The notes beneath the pieces were generated by a model. It ran no database searches and was not told the DNA's origin. It saw nothing but the letters and a program-made list of their open reading frames with translations. A stretch of DNA of 64,000 nucleotides from Nomia melanderi (Eukaryota > Arthropoda > Insecta > Hymenoptera > Halictidae). The DNA lies in assembly GCF_051020985.1 (NCBI RefSeq), contig NC_135007.1, positions 5,833,501 through 5,897,500 on the forward strand, given 5' to 3'. Below, piece after piece: positions 10,505 to 21,296 of the stretch (position 1 is the stretch's first letter; every line of letters starts with the position of its first letter). A program made the position numbers and the translations under genes.

Positions 10505-13500
10505 GATGAAAGCTCCAGCTTTATTGACTATACATCAACCTATGTACATCAAAATGAATATTTTATAATAATAATTTATTGTTATAATAAACAATATAAT
10601 TTCTTTTTCTTCTAATGTTTCAAGTAGATTTTACCAATGTGCAGAGGAAACTATTTTTTATAAAAGAAATATCAATAATATTTACAATTTTATTTACGTT
10701 TCAGTTTTATAATAAATCGACTGTTGAAGAGATTTCATTCTTCTTTTGTTATAAGAACAGTAAATTGTTTTAAATACTGTTATTTCTGAAATTATTTGTA
10801 ACTTGACTTGGTAAAAAAAATAATAGCCAGTATATTTTCAACGAGCCGGTTCCAAAAGAAGCAATTACTGTTTAATACATTCTATTCGAAGTGTTCGACG
10901 GCTGTTACACATTTTGCGTAACATATACGGAATTGTCATTAGAAAATCAACGTCAATGTCGCTCACGGGATAATTATAAACCGAGCGATAATTTAACATT
11001 AATCTTTCGATTCGTTTTGTACCAGAAGCGACCGCGAATAATAAAAACCAAGGCTGCGTATCAATGGTCGCCACTTTTTCGTCGCGCAAGTAATCTTCGT
11101 CGCGTGCTGTTATTTCCAATGCAGCGTGCAGCTGCAATTGTAACAGGAATGTAATAAAATATTAATCCAGTACGTGGTGCAGTCGGGTTTTATTGCTTCT
11201 TTCACGATGAATCGATAACGGTTGGAGGTTAAATAAACTGCTTTCGCTGACGTGGTTTCTATGCAAATCCGGCATTCTTTTGAAATTTGGTATTATTTTG
11301 AAAAATATAATTAGAGATTAGACCAGAAAATATTGCAAGCACATTACATTGCACTTTAGCTAACGCATGAGTCATATGTAACTATAACACGATTTTTTAT
11401 TTAAAGCCTCTCATACATGGTATATATACAGTAAATTCCGTTTTGTCAGTCCCTATAAGATACGAAACAATGAACAATGTAATTAATGTAACAAATTCTA
11501 TAAATTTCACTTCATTGGCATAACAAATTTTTATTTTCTTTTTTACTAATTAAATTGTTTCAATTCAACAAAATTTTCACGTATATTAGTTTAACAGTGA
11601 ATTACTCTATTAATTAAATATCGTAACCATAAAAACTATCACTAAACGTAACGACAACACCGGACGTGTCAACTGTGCCGAAAAATGTCCATAAACACTA
11701 GTTTATCTAATTATAATCAACCAATTCCCATTCATGCCTTTGACCGATGCTCACCCTTTTTATTCAATTTGCAGTTTGACACTCGACAAAGGAACGGTAT
11801 TAACCAGACCCTGGCAACGAGCACAAGGAAACCGTTTACTTCTGGCAGCCGATCAGAGGGTTGAATTAATTTGATCGAACGGATCGTATCGGTGGAAACG
11901 TCTACCCAATGGAAAACCCCTCGACCGAAAATATCGTCATATACCGCGATGAGTCCACGGGATAATCGATCGAAACCGTTCTCTGTTTCCGTTCCTCTTC
12001 TTTTTTGGTGCGACGGCTCTTTGTTGCGAGCCCGTAAAAAACTTCATCTGCTTGCGGCACATAATTAGAGCGAAAAGGCGGAAGGAAGGAAGAACGGCGG
12101 TCTCCATTCGCGTGCGATTGCCGCGCTATTTGCATTCAGCGAAAATGGAAAATCGGAGTTGAGAAAAGACGCGACAAACGGAGCGCACAGCCTTGACACG
12201 AGACGACACCGCGTGTTGTTCAGCTAGCGCCGAGCGGCCACGGATTATCGTAGGTTAATTAAATAATCTGCTTTTCGTTTCAGTACAGAAGACATTCCAC
12301 CGCAGACCGGCAATTTTTCCGTGACCGATATTGGCCCGGACACCGCTCCAATCAATAGACGGAGGAAAATTTGCGGAACGCCCCGTCGCCGATGTGACGC
12401 ACATACCAAACATTCGATTCTCGTAAAAAAATATCGAGGTCTGCGTCATTACCAGCTCTCTCTAGTTCGCTTAAATCGTTCGTTTAAAGTGCAAGGGTAA
12501 TGTCTTCACAATGGAGACATCGGATGTGGCTTGTGGACTCAAGGTTGGAGAAGTGGGGACAGATTGGCCATAGAAGTCTCGGGGACCATTGTTTGCGCTT
12601 GGTTGTTTAATATCTTTTTATTTGTATTTCAGTGGCCAAAGAGGGAAATTATTGTACATACGTCACTGGCAGAGCTCGATAAATAAAATAATGTAACTAT
12701 TTTTCAAACGAGTTGAATAATCAACCGTATCTATTTTGACTGCTTCTTTTACTTAGGTAATTTCCATGTCCGACAGTTGATATAGAATTGGCTGACGTGT
12801 CTGTTCGTGACTTACTGTTTCTACTTCATGTAAACAATACATATGTGTCACGCGAGCTTTCCATGTTAATTTTCTCGGAAACCAAATTGACTGCAAGAGA
12901 ATTTTATTTGATGTTTCCGACCTGTTCTTTCGTATAATTTGATAAGTTCTTCTTGATTGTATTAAGATTTCGTAAACACGACGTGTTAATCTAAATATTG
13001 AAATCAATATACCATCAATCATATTGCACTTTGACGGGAGATAGTCAGGCTTTTGCAACCTCCTACATGACTGTCAGTCAAAGGAATTCAACTCATTAAT
13101 TTGAAGAGACTAAAACAATATATCAACTTTGAATTTAATCGTTTTTAAACTCGCAAAGCCCCCGCGACTCATGATAATTCCGTAATCTGAATCACGCTAG
13201 AATAAACACACCTACTCATACATTCTTCATCGTATCAAATGAATCAGTCTGCACTAACTCCTGCGATTATAGGTCGCACATACAAAAGTATTGCGAAATA
13301 TTCGATCAAGGGTCTTCTCTTTGTAAAACATGTCGAAATATTATCGTGTATGAAACGGATCTTTAACTGGAACAAACATACCTTATCATTATTTTATAAT
13401 ATGCGATTCTGAGTAATGATTAAATTAATGTACGTACACCTGCAAAAATTTTATCAACAGTTATTCACAGTTTGTTACTTGGTTCCTTTAATGTAAATTT

Positions 13501-14225
13501 TCCATTTTACAAGTCTTTTGAGGTGAATGAAAATTGTTATAATTTGTTAAAAATTAAATGGTTTAAAATAATGAAAGTAAAAGTGTTTCAAAGATTTCAA
13601 AATCATCATGTATCTTAAGTGATATTCAATATTTTTCGTGTACATTCTATTACGTTAAAAAATATTCTGAAATGCAGTGCGCCATTTGGAACAATTTAAT
13701 TTTGTTTAATGAAATTTTATTAAGTACGTCTTCTGTAATTTGATAAAATATTCATTTCGGTTCTAAATGGTCCAGAATTCAAAATGTTCGAAGATTACCA
13801 ACAAAAGGTTCAGTTATAAAATAATGTGTGCACGAATATTCAGCTACGTCTTCAGAATAATGTCCCTATGTGTAGCAGGTTCAGTAACCACGATATAAAA
13901 TGATCATTCTCTGAATGTCCGTAACAACATTGTCCTCAGAGGATCGATTAACTGGTCTCGAATATTGGAGAAGACCGGTGGAACATAAAACGAAGCTACT
14001 GCAACGTTGCAACGTTACAACGTTACTTCCTATAATTGACATTTTTCCGCAACGTTGATCAGGTTCGAAGCTCACTTTTTTCGATGGTACGAGCTTTAAC
14101 TCTTTAGGGACAATGTCGGTGCAGGGAATTGACCCTGATACCGTCCCCAGTGGCTTTATCTCTTTTTATTATTTAAATAACACTTATCCCGCTTTTTAGA
14201 ATGCAATACAGCTGTAAAAAGTATT
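10505..14225. other. Gene-free stretch with one GC-richer island
   Basis: AT-rich with a GC-richer, CpG-containing island at about 11740-12560. A small stem can form at 14107-14146 (GGGAC...CAGGG facing CCCTG...GTCCCC) near a TTTAACTCTTTAGGGACA sequence that resembles an element end. No host gene was recognised. Confidence 0.5.
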
Positions 14226-14296
14226 AAAAATTCTAAATTACCTATTAACAAATGATGGTAATGTTTGAGTGGTTCAGAATAATTGTGGTCTAACTA

Positions 14297-14352
14297 TAAT
14301 TTCTGAGTTCTCGAGAAAAGAAAGCATTTGTGAAATGTTCTTGGATTAATTA
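14297..14352. repeat. J-family dispersed repeat, copy 1
   Basis: A block of about 55 bp (TTTCTGAGTTCTCGAGAAAA, then a GAAA-GTTCTTGGAT segment) recurs at 17946-18002 with few differences. Sequence on both sides is also weakly related (TGATGGT... upstream, AT-rich palindromic sequence downstream). The full element length and ends are not resolved. Confidence 0.65.
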
Positions 14353-14444
14353 AATACTAATATTCCAATGTTATTAATAATATTAATTATTATCAATTAT
14401 TAATATTAGTGACTGTAACATTAAGAATATTAGTATTTAATTAA
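14346..14444. repeat. Long AT-rich hairpin (perfect 20-bp arms)
   Basis: TTAATTAAATACTAATATTC at 14346-14365 is exactly reverse-complementary to 14425-14444. The enclosed 59 bp also folds, with AATGTTA facing TAACATT and AATAATATTAAT facing ATTAATATT, so the whole 99 bp forms a nearly continuous stem. It adjoins the J-family repeat. It could be a miniature element core, a structured non-coding RNA or a replication-slippage product. Confidence 0.7.
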
Positions 14445-14627
14445 TACTACAATGTTGATTGAAAAACTCTTATGTTTTTCTGATTAAAATGACACCAAAC
14501 ACGATAGAATTACGATTATAATTTTTCGTATAATACGTGATTGAAGTTCCGAATATAGAAGAGGACTGCGAATAGAAAAGAAAGAGACGCTGAAATCATC
14601 GAGTTGGACAATAGTCGGATCATGTTA

Positions 14628-14842
14628 TTTACACCCTTCAACTGCCATCAGTCGTTGATCGCTATGGTGTGTTAAGAGGAATCTAATGGGGATATGATGG
14701 GAATCACGATGATGTAATTATCCAATGTTCACTGTATATAGTTTTCAGACATACATTAATGTAACTGCAAATCCAACGAAATTCATGAGCACCTTGGACC
14801 GATAAACATGAGTATAATTGTGACCGGTTAACAAGGTGTTAA
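14628..14842. mobile_element. G-family TTAA-type short element, copy G3
   Basis: About 215 bp. The left end TTTACACCCTTCAACTGCCA resembles G1 (ATAACACGTTGACTGCCACA), and the right end in reverse is TTAACACCTTGTTAACCGGT. Non-coding. The left TTAA has decayed to TTTA. Confidence 0.55.
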
Positions 14843-15227
14843 TCAAAATCAAGATCGGATGGAATCGGTATTGTTGTGGATAGAGCATTACGATACGAGT
14901 GATTCAGGGTCGTCGTCCAGCGAACGAGTGTGGGGGGCTTCCCCGAAGCGAAGATTCTTGGCGGCAAGCCACTAACTTCCCGATGTGTCAAGTTCTCAAT
15001 ATTAGAAGTCACGCACGACCGCGGAGAACCTTTGTCGATAGAGCTTTCGTTCTTTCTCTCTCTGTTTCCGCGAGAACTACCGAGAGCGAAACGTTTACGT
15101 GCGTTGCAATGAATAAAGCCTGCTGAACATTCACGTGTTTCTCATCTTTTTTGTTTACACCCTATTTCAGGACGATACCCTTATGTCAGAGTTGTTAGCG
15201 GATTTTTATGCAACTGTGGGAAATTCG
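14843..15227. other. No gene seen; GC-richer segment
   Basis: Positions about 14880-15130 are GC-richer and hold two overlapping plus-strand frames without recognised motifs. Nothing else was identified. Confidence 0.5.
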
Positions 15228-15397
15228 AAAATGCAAAATTGCATAGAATGCACGCAATCTTAAAATGCAGAATTGCACAGAATGCACGTAATTTTAAAGT
15301 ATGGAATTGCACAGACTGAATGCAATTTTGAAACACAGAATTGCACAGAATGCATGCAATTTTAAAATGCAACACTGCGCAGGATGCACGCAATTTG
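15228..15397. repeat. 34-bp minisatellite, five units
   Basis: Five contiguous 34-bp units start at 15228, 15262, 15296, 15330 and 15364. The consensus is AAAATGCAGAATTGCACAGA followed by ATGCACGCAATTTT. Units differ by a few substitutions and keep the exact period. Each contains TGCA motifs and a TTGC/GCAA near-palindrome. The minus-strand frames here (15181-15393, 15294-15512) are translations of the repeat. Confidence 0.9.
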
Positions 15398-16560
15398 GAA
15401 AAATATATAACATACCCAAAGTGTAGTGCTTTTTATAGGGTTCATTAGGAAAAACTAGTTTCCATCGTAATTCTGTTTTTTTAATCATATTCTCAAACAT
15501 TTGAATTTGCAAAGATCTACAGTGTAGTTATTAATTTATAGAGTAAATTCTAACTTCTTGTTTTTACTTTTGCTTTAAGATCGAGATGTAAAGATATGGA
15601 ATCTAATGTGATCCAAGTTGAGAAATGTTAAATTCTTTTGTTTTTTTTATCGTTGCTGCGAATGAGTACTAACGACTTCGCATCTGCTTGGTTCAACTAT
15701 GATCTGAAGAGTATGGAATGTGAAATGTGATTGAGTATGATAAAGAAGTGAAAGTCCTGTCTCATGATTCATTTCTTTTCTTAACGTTTTTATAGATCGG
15801 TGAATGTAAATGGGGAAAAATGAGACTAATTACAAACACACTAATCTCAGTGAATTAACTCACATAATTTCATAGAGTTATACAGAACAAAGTTTTTTAT
15901 TTGGAGGAGAGAATTCTAGCCTGAAATATGCTGCTTTCTGGGAAATTGTGGGAAGAAATGGTTACGTTCCTAGAAACCGGAAGAATCGCTTGTAATGCTT
16001 GTCAGTTTCCTTTTAAAATTATTATTGAGCACGTTACAAAGTCCAACACCATTCAATTTATTAGCTTCTATACCGCATCTTTCTCCCATTAAACGCTGAC
16101 CTCGCATCCAACCATGATTATTCGTCTCGCGATATGGTTTCGTGCAGATTACGTTCCTAGTATTTACAAACAGACTGAGTGGTATTGTTAAGAAGATTCG
16201 TTGAGCATTTAAAATGAACTCATTTTAAAGTATATGTCATTAGTATATCGATAATTACTCTTTTCATACATTATAAAATCATAAACTAAATGTATTATAC
16301 TCTTACTGAAATTACTCTGATGGTACTTTTATTCTGAAACATAAGAATGAAGAAAATATTTGTATCACTTATGAATTTCCAAAAGGTACATTGAAATTAC
16401 ATTAATTTGACATCCACAGTTAGTCGTTTCTTTACAAAATTCTAATTGAATCGAATCACATTATCTAATAAAGATTTCTGTACCTTGTAAAACTGATAAA
16501 ATATTCATAATTCATTTTACTTGTGGCTCACGGAATTACAATACATAAAACGACATAAAC
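15398..16560. other. No gene seen
   Basis: AT-rich sequence with no RNA gene, exon or repeat that I could recognise. Confidence 0.5.
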
Positions 16561-16985
16561 TGCCACTTTCATTTAGCACATTTCCTAAAAGTCTACAACA
16601 CCTATAACATAATTAAAATAAGGGGAAAAATGATTTATAATACAATGATCAACCTAAAATCTGTAACAACCCTTTCTTTCAAAGTTCCAATCAAATCGTT
16701 GCAAACAACTTGTCTCGCGACCGAAATCGTTCAAATTACATTATAAACTTTATTTTTATTCACGTTATTCGTGCCCCTTATATACATGCCACTTTCATTT
16801 ACCAAATTTCCTAAGAGTTTATTACGCTTCTAAATAATTAAAATAATAGGAACAAATTATTCGCGATACATTATATTGATGATACATAACAACTACAATG
16901 ATGAACCTAACATCTATAACAACCTTTTTCCTTTTGAAATCTCAATTGAACCGTTGGAAACAACTCATTTTTCGATTCAAATCGC
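16561..16985. repeat. Diverged tandem duplication, period about 226 bp
   Basis: TGCCACTTTCATTTA at 16561 recurs at 16787, and similarity continues through CTAA...AATTAAAATAA, ACAATGAT.AACCTAA, TCTATAACAACC-like, TTCAAT.GAACCGTTG.AAACAACT and TTCAAAT segments. The first copy spans about 16561-16740 and the second about 16787-16985, which carries small insertions. Similarity is moderate, so it is an old duplication. Confidence 0.7.
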
Positions 16986-17515
16986 CCTGAGCTCGGAATT
17001 CGGCCATCCAAAGCTGTCCAATTACAGCAATCTTTCCTCGCAATTGAATACAGTGACAACGTAGCTGTTGGACTAATCTGTTCGTGACGATAGTACGGGG
17101 CAACGGAGATTAGTGACGCATGCATTGATACTATATTGTCGAGATTATATCGTCGCTGCATACGGTGTTACGTCAGCCCAGCGTTTCATCAAGGAGCGAA
17201 ACCCGTTCTCGCGCTGTACATCATCCCGCGATTCTCATCCTCTGGCATCGGCGCCGCTAAATAACGATTTGTACCGCTTCACGAACGGGAGCGTTCGACG
17301 CTGTTTACGCCGAGTGTATCACCGGCGATTAATCACGGATCGCGGACCGACTGGTTCGAGGAAAAATCAATTGCGCTCGTCGATCCCGCGGCTCTAACTG
17401 ATATACGTGGACACAGACACGTCCACACGCCGCCGATGACGGCAACAATGACATCAATCGGTCGATGCCGCCTTTATGACGACAAATGAAAACCGGGGTC
17501 GGATAATGTACTGTT
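16986..17515. other. GC-rich island, no gene seen
   Basis: Positions about 17090-17500 are GC-rich and CpG-rich. Frames on both strands (16907-17161 minus, 17113-17397 plus) lack recognised motifs. Possible regulatory DNA, not demonstrated. Confidence 0.45.
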
Positions 17516-17850
17516 AACTTTTATAAATAGAATTTGTTTGCTCGGACTTCTAACTGTTACTAAAAGGATTTCCTTTCTTGAACTTTTAACTTTTATTGAT
17601 AAACTTTTTAGTTTCTTGAACTTTTAACTGTTATGGATGGGCTCTTATTTTCTTGAACTTCTGACTTTTATAGGCAGAATTTGTTTCTTTTTTTTTAATT
17701 TTTCACTGTTATGGATAATTTTTCACTGTTTATTTTAATTTACAACTTTTATAAGTAGGATTCGTTGCATCGAACTTCTAACTTTTATAAGTAGTATTCA
17801 AATTTTTTCGCTTTTACTTTTTTCGAACTTCTAACTTTTAAGTACATCAC
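17516..17850. repeat. Degenerate 36-38-bp tandem array
   Basis: About nine units begin AACTTTTAT or AACTGTTAT and end TTCGAACTTCT or TCTTGAACTTTT. Clear starts are at 17516, 17552, 17588, 17626, 17663, 17744, 17780 and 17833. Unit length varies from 36 to 53 bp because of T-run changes, and one unit is truncated. T-rich on the plus strand. Confidence 0.8.
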
Positions 17851-17945
17851 TTCTTTTCTATTTGAATACTCAGCGATCGAAAGATGCGTTCATATCGACG
17901 CATATGACTTGTTAACCTTGTAGAGTGATGGTGATCTACATAATT

Positions 17946-18002
17946 CCTATTTCTGAGTTCTCGAGAAAATAAAGTTATTGCGAAACGTTCTTGGATAAAT
18001 TA
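17946..18002. repeat. J-family dispersed repeat, copy 2
   Basis: Second copy of the block at 14297-14352: TTTCTGAGTTCTCGAGAAAA followed by AAAG..ATTG.GAAACGTTCTTGGAT. It is preceded by GTTAACCTTGTAGAGTGATGG, which may be a TTAA-type left end at about 17914. The right end is not resolved. Confidence 0.65.
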
Positions 18003-19172
18003 ATCCTTAAACTATCAACGAGATAATGCGTCCCAGAGTGCAATGAAAAATTTCGATTGGGCAAACAAGCAGCATGAATTGAAGCGTTATGCTCAAAGTA
18101 AGAGGTTCTATCATTTGAGGGTTTTATTAGAATTTACATCTAGTTATCCATTTTAATTTCATTTTATTTCAAAGTGAAACAAAAAAAGAAAATTTCGCTA
18201 TTCTAAGGGCTACATACTAATATTACAATCCTAATATTAATAACTAATAATAATTAATATTGTTAATAACATTGTTAGCATAATATTTGCATCTAAATCT
18301 TCTAATTTTAAGGAGTTTTTCTTTGATATTTCCATGATTATTAATAATATACATACTACGGTCTGCCTAGCACGTCATTAATCAAGTAAAACATAATTCT
18401 AATTACTGAAACAACCGTTATATTTTAATATCAGTAGATCGTCGCTCGTTTCAGGAACACACGGAAACTTCGAAGCGTGTCGCTTATCGAGACAGAATAG
18501 AAACACGATCGCGAGAGAGCGTGCACATTGAACACGGTCCCGTGCGTACGTCGAAAAGCTCGGTGATTAACCCAGAAAACCCGATGATCGTGCATCGACC
18601 CATGCACGTACTCTCACAAAAGACAGAGAAAGAGCAAACGCGCTGGGACAAGGAAGGGGAAGCAGGCTGTTTCTAAAAATCTCATCGTGCTAGCACGCAT
18701 CCCCTGGAAACCTGCCAGCACCGGCGAATTGCAAATACTGCCGGTTAATGCTAGCTTCACACCGAATCTATTCACTGTAATGAAAATAAATACGTGTTCG
18801 ACGATTTCATAAGCATCAATGTTTTGGACCGTTTAAATTGTAATTTAAAAATATTAATAAATGACCATTTGAATGGTAAATTTATTATTTTATTAAGTCT
18901 GATGTGATTAACTAAGAATGCAAATTAGTTATAAATGCGTGAGAAATTAAGTGATGTCTTTAAAACACTGGTGTTAAAAGAGTGAAATATATATATACAT
19001 ACATAATTTATAATTTTTGTTAAGGTGTCTGAGTCAGGTAGAAAAAATAAATTAGCAATACATGTTCAACATATTTCATTGCTAAATATTTCTTGTTGAT
19101 CCCTGGAATCGGTAGTTAAAGGTTGCAAACGCTACTTTTGCTTTACAATCATGAATCAGGTAGTGATTCCAT
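18003..19172. other. No gene seen; AT-rich with GC-rich island
   Basis: Positions 18210-18300 are TAATATTAA-rich and partly palindromic, like the hairpin near 14.4 kb. Positions about 18430-18740 are GC-richer. No gene recognised. Confidence 0.5.
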
Positions 19173-19415
19173 TTAATCCCTTATCTTATGATTTATTTCC
19201 TGAATAGACTTGTAACAGTTGCTCTATCTATTATTAATCATGTTTGAAATACTAAATGAAATAACCTACACATTCTTCATACATTTTAAATATTTATAAA
19301 CTGAAAATAGCGTTTCCTTTCGATTCATGTAAACTGAAGAATAATAATGATTTGAAAGATTTATTTTAAAGTTTTCGCCACGTATTTGATACCATATTAT
19401 CTGTCGAAGAATTAA
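19173..19415. mobile_element. A-family TTAA-flanked short element, copy A2
   Basis: 243 bp. The left end TTAATCCCTTATCTTATGAT is followed by TTATTTCCTGAATAGACTTG and TCTATTATTAATCATG, matching A3 from 32723. The right interior AGTTTTCGCCACGTATTTGATACC matches the A3 segment ATTTTCATCACGAGTCTGATACG. TTAA at both ends. Non-coding. Confidence 0.65.
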
Positions 19416-21011
19416 TAAACATTAGAATTATTTACATCAGTAAAATAGAAATTTTATTAAAGAAATTTTATTTGGTATTGGAATAAAACCCGATGCAAAA
19501 CGCAATGATCAATGCGTGTAAACAAAACCGCAAATAGTTATTTTCATTTGATGATTGTTACAAAACAGAGTGTTAAGTCCTAACAATATTTAATCTTCAC
19601 GACACGTATGAATCGATAAGTAACAACTTATTATTCCTCTTGTAAATTGCTACCGATAAAACAAGAGTAACAAACAGGGCAAGGAAAAAACACTACCATT
19701 GCATTAGATGATTGATTGTAGAACAAATGTCTTACAACTCTAAGATATTGCAAAGTATTTATACGGTTACACCAGTTTCACAATTACCTGAAAACGTTGC
19801 AAAGATTTCGCGATAATAAACGGAACATAGAACCTCGTTCCGCTCATAAATAAAATGAATAAATTTGAATGAATAAACGTATGAAACTTATCTTGAAAAT
19901 CGCTGGTACGATACAGCCTGTATGAAATACGAGAATGTTTATTATAAACATTCAAAGATCTAGAGGGAAGCTAAGAACCGATCATTTATCCGTTCAATAA
20001 TTTCGTAGGAACGTCACACTGTATCTACTAGATGTTATATAAGAAATAAATCCCTTTGTACTGTCAAGGGACCGCTTATTCTATTGATGTATTGTATAAT
20101 CAGTGTTGATGGCCCAGTATTATCCGATGCCTGATCTAAGCCAAGCCCTTGGAGCGAGGGATCAAGCCAACTGATAGGATCAGCTGCTACAAAGGAGCAT
20201 TATTTATTAAAGAGACAGGGAACTCGACGAAATTACTGTGAGACGAAAAATAAATTTCCTTGCCAGTCCCTTTCCACTTGGAACCTGACTCAAAAATGGA
20301 TCACAGCTAAAGTAAACAAAACGTTACAATGTTAATCTCACATATCATTTTGTGAGAATTAAATTTCTTTGCTTTAGTTCCTTTGAACTGAAGACTACTG
20401 TTTTGGATTCTTGAAACTCGGTTGTAAGAAATTCAGAAATCTATTATACTGTAATGAATAGTATGAAAAATTGTAAGTTTAAGGATAGCAAGTATTATAA
20501 GTACATGGATTATTTGCATCTACCTTTATTTTATACTTTTAAGTTCCTCCTTTAGTTGCTTGAAGATTCTTGCATTGAATTGTGTCGCAATATCTATAAA
20601 AATGTACATTACATTATAATTGTAATTGTAATTACAGTTGTGTTTAATTATATTTATAATCATGGTTATATTTTTATTCAATTAGAATTGCAATTGGTAT
20701 TGTACTTACAATCAATTAGAAATATACTATAACTGTAATATCATTATGTTCATATCATAGTATAACAATAATTACAATTAGTTTTAATTATAATTGTATT
20801 TATATTCGATTATAATTCCATTTAAATTTATCGTAAGATAGGTTGCATTATATTATTATTCTCTCCGTTTACTTATATCAATATAAGTGTTTATGATCAA
20901 TAACCATTAAAATAACAGGCTAATCACAATCATCATTTTGAAAAGTTTAAATTGTCAATGAGGAATTACGAAATCCGTATTTCTATGTAGATATTACACC
21001 CCCTTTCAGTA
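19416..21011. other. No gene seen; AT-rich with (TAATTG)-like low complexity
   Basis: AT-rich. Positions about 20610-20830 are a low-complexity cluster of ATTGTAATTACAATTA-type partial palindromes. No exon or RNA gene was recognised before the tRNA-like sequence at 21012. Confidence 0.5.
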
Positions 21012-21046
21012 GTCTGTCTAGCTCAGTCGGTACAGTATGAGACTCT
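21012..21046 (+). pseudogene. 5' half of a tRNA-Lys(CTT)-like gene, split by insertion
   Basis: 35 nt covering tRNA positions 1 to 35: acceptor strand GTCTGTC, T8-A9, D arm with perfect A box TAGCTCAGTCGG, and the 5' anticodon stem TGAGA plus CTCT. It continues exactly at 25121 after a 4-kb retrotransposon, giving a 73-nt cloverleaf with anticodon CTT. Pairs 6-67, 7-66, 13-22, 49-65 and 53-61 are broken relative to a normal tRNA-Lys, so the target was already degenerate or has decayed since. A tRNA-derived SINE head is an alternative, but the 73-nt length and downstream T8 run favour a former tRNA gene. Confidence 0.85.
21031..21046 (+). repeat. 5' target-site duplication of the retrotransposon
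   Basis: TACAGTATGAGACTCT. It matches 25105-25120 at 15 of 16 positions (T versus C at the sixth base). Both edges are unambiguous: the base before is G here and A at the 3' copy, and the base after is C here and T there. It covers tRNA positions 20-35. Confidence 0.92.
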
Positions 21047-21047
21047 C

Positions 21048-21296
21048 AGCTACCACACAAACCCACCCACCGCACCCAACACACAACACACACTGGACAG
21101 CAGACAACAAACACGTACACCACCCACACTAGAGGCCCTTTTCCAAGACCTCAAAACATTCATGACGGTACAAATCAACAGAATAGAAAACAGAATAGAC
21201 GAAAACGCACAAAAAATCACACACCTCTACAACGAATACCACGGAATAAACCCTCACAATGACGACATGGACACCTACAGCCCCTTCAATGGATAA
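21048..21296 (+). pseudogene. ORF1 C-terminal remnant of the retrotransposon
   Basis: An open frame without its start runs from the 5' junction to TAA at 21294-21296, about 82 codons. The first part is Pro/Thr/Gln-rich; the last part reads ALFQDLKTFMTVQINRIENR and then an acidic tail ending SPFNG, resembling the coiled C-terminal end of insect ORF1 proteins. No zinc knuckle remains; in intact Jockey ORF1 these would lie upstream and so have been lost by truncation. The stop overlaps an ORF2 ATG as ATGGATAA (21289-21296), which fits coupled termination and reinitiation. Confidence 0.75.

Noticed and set aside
10379..10615. A 78-codon plus-strand frame containing GTRTLDPQIKSLMLYRLSYPG
   Set aside because: This peptide is the antisense translation of the tRNA-Lys gene at 10432-10504 and is a familiar artefact, not a protein.
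15181..15512. Repetitive minus-strand frames with an LCNSVFQNCI-like pattern
   Set aside because: They are direct translations of the 34-bp minisatellite.
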